From Deltaproteobacteria bacterium (GTDB lineage: Bacteria; Desulfobacterota; Binatia; DP-6): DNA of 6,558 bases. The position numbers and the translations under genes are program-made. This document shows, piece by piece, positions 5,443-6,558 of this stretch. Below the pieces are notes generated by a model, which worked only from the letters and a program-made list of their open reading frames with translations, was not told the DNA's origin and searched no databases. Numbering within the stretch: position 1 is the first letter of the stretch; each line of letters starts with the position of its first letter. The stretch is taken from NCBI GenBank assembly GCA_005879245.1, contig VBLA01000506.1, positions 2,074 to 8,631 of the forward strand, in the 5' to 3' direction.

Positions 5443-6011
5443 CGTGTCGCAGGCGACCGGTCCGCGTCGAGCGTGGTCATGCAGCCGCCTTGCGCCTCCT
5501 CCCTGGCGAACGTCCCGTCCGGACCGCTCAGACGATCCTTGCAGACCTGGACCTTGTCCGCGTCGAGCCCCCGGCCCGCGGCGTTCCTCGCCTGGAGGAC
5601 GAGGAGGCAGCCCGCCTTCTTGCCCGCGGCCCGGAGCTTCGCTGCCTGACAGGCGTTCGGCGTGCCGACGTTGAGGGCCCCGTAGACGTCGACGACGAAC
5701 GCGTCGACCGTGCCCTCGACCATCGCCGCGTCACCGCCGATGGCGCAGCCACCGCGGGCCTCGGCGCGAGCGAAGGCGCCCTTCTCCGGATCGCCCAGCC
5801 GGTCAGCGCATCGCTGGACCTTGATGGGGTCCGCCATCGCGCCGCCCGCCACCTTCCCGTCGAGCAGCAGCAGGCAGGCCGCCTTCTTCCCGGCTGCCTT
5901 GATCTTGCTCGCCGCGCACTGCTGGCCGGGGGTGGCCGCGCGGGCGACGCCGCCGGTGGCGGCGACGGCGAGCAGCGTTCCGAGGGCCGATGCCATCAGT
6001 CGTGTCCACAT
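5409..6011 (-). CDS. Secreted protein with two Cys-rich repeats; likely N-terminal part of the split GH114 protein
   Basis: A 200-codon frame. Residues 1-26 are a signal peptide (MWTRL, a hydrophobic ASALGTLLAVAA core, likely cleavage after ARA). Two repeats follow, with cysteines at 32, 46, 68, 89 and at 121, 135, 157, 177, sharing the pattern C..AAK..AAGKK..C..L then KVQ.C.DRL then F.R.EA.GGC. Such repeats occur in secreted proteins of uncultured high-GC proteobacteria-like lineages; their function is unknown to me. After residue 184 (LDAD) the frame turns into a Pro/Arg-rich tail and stops, just where the GH114 frame, read backwards, continues as VACDTMAGACW. Adding one base near 5457-5460 would join them. 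Starts at 6041 (MSRRFPERP) or 6095 are possible in the same frame, but the 6011 ATG gives the best signal peptide. None has a good Shine-Dalgarno. The 96 nt before it hold no clear promoter or terminator. Confidence 0.68.
   Translation of the reverse strand: MWTRLMASALGTLLAVAATGGVARAATPGQQCAASKIKAAGKKAACLLLLDGKVAGGAMADPIKVQRCADRLGDPEKGAFARAEARGGCAIGGDAAMVEGTVDAFVVDVYGALNVGTPNACQAAKLRAAGKKAGCLLVLQARNAAGRGLDADKVQVCKDRLSGPDGTFAREEAQGGCMTTLDADRSPATRWPAPAGSPRS
5481..5918 (-). repeat. Tandem Cys-rich protein repeat, period 89 residues
   Basis: Two copies of a four-cysteine module, coded at 5918-5745 and 5651-5481. Cysteine spacings are 14, 22 and 21 residues in the first copy and 14, 22 and 20 in the second. 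Similarity is visible at DNA level too (for example the codons for AAGKK-C at about 5880-5895 and 5613-5628), so this is an internal duplication that has diverged. Confidence 0.75.
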
Positions 6012-6107
6012 GATCGGGCGCTCAGGGAAACGTCGGCTCATCCCGGTCCGGGTTGGGCGGCCGAATGGGGCGTCGTGTAAACCTTTTTCTGTCATGGGGG
6101 TCGCTGG

Positions 6108-6557
6108 CTACAGCCGCGCCATCACCTGCTCGGAGAACTCCCGGAGCACGTTCCGAGCCTCCGCCATCGGGGGCAGGAGGCCAATCTCCTTCAGCCCGGC
6201 CTGCTCGGCGGCGCGGATCCGTGCGACGAGCTCGTCGGGGGTGCCGACCAGGACCGAGGCGCGGATCGTCTTCTCGTTCACGAAGCGACGCTCCGCCGGG
6301 ACCAGGTACGTGCAGTGACCCTCGTGGATCTGGAGGTAGCGCTTCTCGGGCGGGGTCTCCATCCGCTCGACGTGGTCGCAGTATTCTTCCCAGACGTCCT
6401 CGAAGCCGCGCGGCACCGCGGCCTCGTTCCCGGTGAGCTTCACGATCTCGTAGGCGAAATGGAGGACGGCGGCCACCTGTGAGCCGCACTGCGCGACCAC
6501 GCGCTCGGAATCGGCGCGCTCGCCGGGCTTCAGGACCACGGCGCTGGTGAGCGTGGC
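6108..6557 (-). CDS. LLM-class flavin-dependent oxidoreductase, C-terminal half (5' end outside window)
   Basis: Open to the window edge; about 149 residues are visible of a usual 280-350. The pattern is the C-terminal half of a bacterial luciferase-like / F420- or FMN-dependent TIM-barrel monooxygenase or reductase. A long helical stretch (RVVAQCGSQVAAVLHFAYEI) comes first. Then comes the typical VLVGTPDELVARIRAAEQAGLKEIGLLPP segment, where a GTP(D/E)EV-type loop precedes the last barrel strand, and finally a terminal helix REFSEQVMARL. These enzymes act in the cytoplasm on diverse substrates, so no specific reaction can be given. The EMETPPEKRYL-like middle part resembles group members annotated only as LLM-class oxidoreductases. 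The gene ends 96 nt before the Cys-rich gene on the same strand; whether it belongs to the same transcript is unclear. Confidence 0.8.
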   Translation of the reverse strand, partial: ATLTSAVVLKPGERADSERVVAQCGSQVAAVLHFAYEIVKLTGNEAAVPRGFEDVWEEYCDHVERMETPPEKRYLQIHEGHCTYLVPAERRFVNEKTIRASVLVGTPDELVARIRAAEQAGLKEIGLLPPMAEARNVLREFSEQVMARL

Positions 6558-6558
6558 G

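Noticed and set aside
6012..6107. Promoter or terminator in the 96-nt gap between the LLM oxidoreductase and the Cys-rich gene
   Set aside because: There is an A-run (AGAAAAAGG on the minus strand) and a TTTACA-like hexamer, but no paired -10 box and no hairpin next to a T-tract. CCCGGTCCGGG at 6042-6052 is too tight to fold usefully.
1..6558. Mobile element, CRISPR array, tRNA or rRNA
   Set aside because: No transposase or integrase motifs, no regularly spaced repeats, no cloverleaf or rRNA-like stretch were seen on either strand.

Overview
The window is GC-rich, tightly packed bacterial DNA. Nearly all of it is one leftward (minus-strand) gene series, met at the left edge by the 3' end of a rightward gene. 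The very high GC at third codon positions, paired Cys-rich 'AAGKK' secreted repeats, a CYP142-like P450, a 3Fe-4S-type ferredoxin and a luciferase-like oxidoreductase fit an uncultured soil or marine bacterium of the Binatota/'Deltaproteobacteria' or actinobacterial kind. No marker gene is present, so this placement is inference; Binatota-like is my first guess.

Layout. On the plus strand, 3-344 is the C-terminal part of a guanine/nucleoside deaminase. It converges with the rest after a 16-nt gap. On the minus strand, in transcription order: the C-terminal part of an LLM-class flavin oxidoreductase (6108-6557, cut by the window edge); a signal-peptide-bearing protein with two Cys-rich repeats (5409-6011); a GH114 glycoside hydrolase (4582-5442) that overlaps it in another frame and was probably the same polypeptide; a secreted copper type II monooxygenase of the PHM/dopamine beta-monooxygenase fold with all six copper ligands (3305-4498); a limonene-epoxide-hydrolase-like/NTF2-fold protein with altered catalytic residues (2872-3321); a small ferredoxin of the CXX?XXC...CP type with Asn at the variable position (2674-2868); a P450 broken by an internal deletion plus frameshift (1536-2656); and an intact CYP142-like P450 (361-1539).

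From the copper monooxygenase to the last P450 the genes overlap or are separated by 17 nt or less (17-nt overlap, 3-nt gap, 17-nt gap, 4-nt overlap), so they are very probably one operon. The cytoplasmic part looks like a hydroxylation module: the ferredoxin passes electrons to the P450s, and the LEH-like protein may bind or hydrolyse an oxidised intermediate. By similarity to mycobacterial CYP142 the substrate could be a sterol or another branched or terpenoid side chain. The exported copper monooxygenase at the head of the operon is an unusual partner. No ferredoxin reductase is in the window, so it must come from elsewhere.

Two genes are disrupted relative to their families: the ferredoxin-proximal P450, and the Cys-rich/GH114 pair. 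Either can be genuine decay or an assembly error; read-level checks would decide. I see no tRNA, rRNA, CRISPR array or mobile element, and no gene-free stretch longer than about 100 nt.
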